A stretch of 64,000 bases of DNA from Prorocentrum cordatum (Eukaryota; Sar; Dinophyceae; Prorocentrales; Prorocentraceae). Each line of letters starts with the position of its first letter. The first letter of the stretch is position 1. Location of the stretch: assembly GCA_963575745.1 (NCBI GenBank), contig CAUYUJ010014593.1, forward strand, positions 525,008 to 589,007, given 5' to 3'. The notes below the pieces were generated by a model. The model did no database searches and was not told the DNA's origin. It saw only the letters and a program-made list of their open reading frames with translations. Positions 63,080 through 64,000 of this stretch are shown here, piece after piece. The position numbers and the translations under genes were made by a program.

Positions 63080-63610
63080 CTCGTTTGGAGTTTGTTTGAT
63101 GCATGTTTAATGCGGTGGCACCTTTCTAGCCGTTGCCGAGCCCTTTCTGCCAGTGCGCATGCGCTTGCGCCTCCTATCCCAATCCCTGGGATAACGAGTG
63201 CGCGGGCATATTCAGTTTCGGTGCCGAAACTGTGCATGCCATCTTGGTGCCCCCTAGTTTCAGGCATCCCCCCCCGGGACTGCCATCAGGAACCACCTCG
63301 ACGCGCGCGCGCCCCCTCCAACTCGCCCCCCCCCCCCCCCCCCTCCCCCCGAGTGAGGGCCGCCTCTAGGCCTTGCCCGTGGGGGCCATCATCGGCCCCA
63401 CACCCCGCGCAGCTTCCATCATAGGGGCTGCGTGGGTCCCCCACCCACACCTTTTCATGATGGCTCCAATAGCCACCGGGGGGGGCCGATGACCTCCCTG
63501 CAGCCCCTCGGCCAACGAAGACGGCTGCAGGGGGGGGCCCAACGTGCCTCCACACCTTTGCACCTCTTCACCTTCACATTATGGCGCCAATTGCCACCGC
63601 GCGATTTTCC
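63080..63610 (+). other. 3' region of element 5
   Basis: Non-coding. Holds a C20-type run at 63322-63343 and a direct repeat (ATGGCKCCAAT.GCCACCG at 63460-63480 and 63582-63600). It runs directly into (TCC)n. Confidence 0.5.
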
Positions 63611-63687
63611 TCTCCTCCTCCTCCTCCTCCTCCTCCTCCTCCTCCTCCTCTTCTTCTTCTTCCTCCTCCTCCTCCTCCTCCTCCCCC
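63611..63687 (+). repeat. (TCC)n microsatellite between elements 5 and 4
   Basis: TCC units with a TTCTTCTTC interruption, closing with a short C run. Element 5 ends at its left and the spliced leader of element 4 starts at its right. Confidence 0.93.
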
Positions 63688-63708
63688 CCGTAGCCATTTT
63701 GGCTCAAG
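63688..63708 (+). other. Spliced leader sequence at the 5' end of element 4
   Basis: Exact match to the 21 invariant SL bases (CCGTAGCC, ATTTTGG, CTCAAG) right after (TCC)n. The variable first position is C here, which is not a usual SL base and may belong to the repeat. Confidence 0.92.
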
Positions 63709-64000
63709 CGGAGGCGCTCTCGCGAGCGCCGAGGCCGCGCCGCCCCCGGGGCGCGCGCGGAGGCTGGGCGTAGATGGGGCGAGGCGGGCGCGGAAGCCTG
63801 TCAGTCAGGCATGTCGCAGCGCTCGTCACCAGGGCGACCATTGGCGAGGCCGCCGAGCTCCTGCTGCCCCTGTAAGCGGCGCGCCCAGCGGTGGAGGCGG
63901 AGCCTGCAGCAGCCACTCCGCTGGCCGAGGAGGCAGCTCCAGCCCGCCCCGCGCTCGGCGAGCGCGCGCAGGCGCTGTTGGGGGCTGCGGCCGAACAGGT
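63688..64000 (+). mobile_element. Element 4: 5' end of another SL-headed insertion, cut by the window edge
   Basis: SL followed by about 290 bp of very GC-rich leader and coding-like sequence rich in Ala (GEAAELLLPL, VEAEPAAATPLAEEAAPARP). No domain can be named from so little. It may be a retroelement or a retrocopied host mRNA. Confidence 0.6.

Larger units (their letters stand above)
59550..63610 (+). mobile_element. Element 5: 5'-truncated, frameshifted LINE-like copy
   Basis: Carries pre-RT, RT, connector, RNase H and C-terminal cysteine-rich sequence but no EEP or ORF1. It crosses at least four frames and contains a G34 run (59672-59705) and a G25 run (61790-61814). The 3' side continues to a (TCC)n tract at 63611. 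RT and RNase H motifs differ from elements 1 and 2, so it belongs to a related but distinct subfamily. Confidence 0.78.

Overview
The window looks like dinoflagellate nuclear DNA: GC-rich, gene-poor and packed with repeats. The strongest evidence is the 22-nt dinoflagellate spliced leader (SL), which begins CCGTAGCC and ends GGCTCAAG. It is complete at 38074-38095, lacks only the variable first base at 63688-63708, is nearly intact at 35993-36014, and is degenerate on the minus strand at 10615-10635. In these algae the SL is added to mRNAs in trans, so genomic copies fused to element sequence mark reverse-transcribed, re-inserted mRNAs. (GGA/TCC)n microsatellites occur at more than fifteen loci. 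I see no complete host gene and recognised no tRNA, rRNA, bacterial operon or CRISPR array.

Mobile elements hold most of the coding capacity. Element 1 (minus, about 3661-10635) and element 2 (plus, 38074-46046) share one layout: an SL-type 5' end; ORF1 with a CxxC zinc ribbon and coiled coil; a stop codon followed within 10-20 nt by an ATG in the +1 frame; then ORF2 with an EEP (APE-type) endonuclease, reverse transcriptase (RT), connector, RNase H and C-terminal zinc knuckles. Element 1 lies between two (GGA)n tracts and element 2 between two (AC)n tracts. Element 3 (35993 to about 37211) is an SL-headed copy with ORF1 only. Element 4 (63688 to the window end) is the first 313 bases of another SL-headed copy. 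Element 5 (about 59550-63610) is a 5'-truncated, multiply frameshifted RT/RNase H copy. A different RT family, with no visible EEP domain, occupies 14563-17793: an intact 769-codon ORF followed by frameshifted zinc fingers and a C-terminal domain.

Between the elements lie tandem arrays (77-bp units at 1-735, about 90-bp units at 910-2345), coding 108-bp repeats inside element 2, degenerate minisatellites, and several families of short terminal-inverted-repeat or foldback elements present in two or three copies. One of these, at 32435-32624, is flanked by a perfect 10-bp direct repeat. Host-like coding is limited to a broken pentatricopeptide-repeat (PPR) fragment near 53541-53700 and an unidentified reading frame at 56250-56973.

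In the element 2 type, ORF1 probably packages the RNA and ORF2 supplies nicking, reverse transcription and RNase H; the SL shows that the retrotransposed template was a mature trans-spliced mRNA. Many RT frames are broken. Decay is the simplest explanation, but some breaks sit at homopolymers (A11, G34, G25) where assembly error is also possible.
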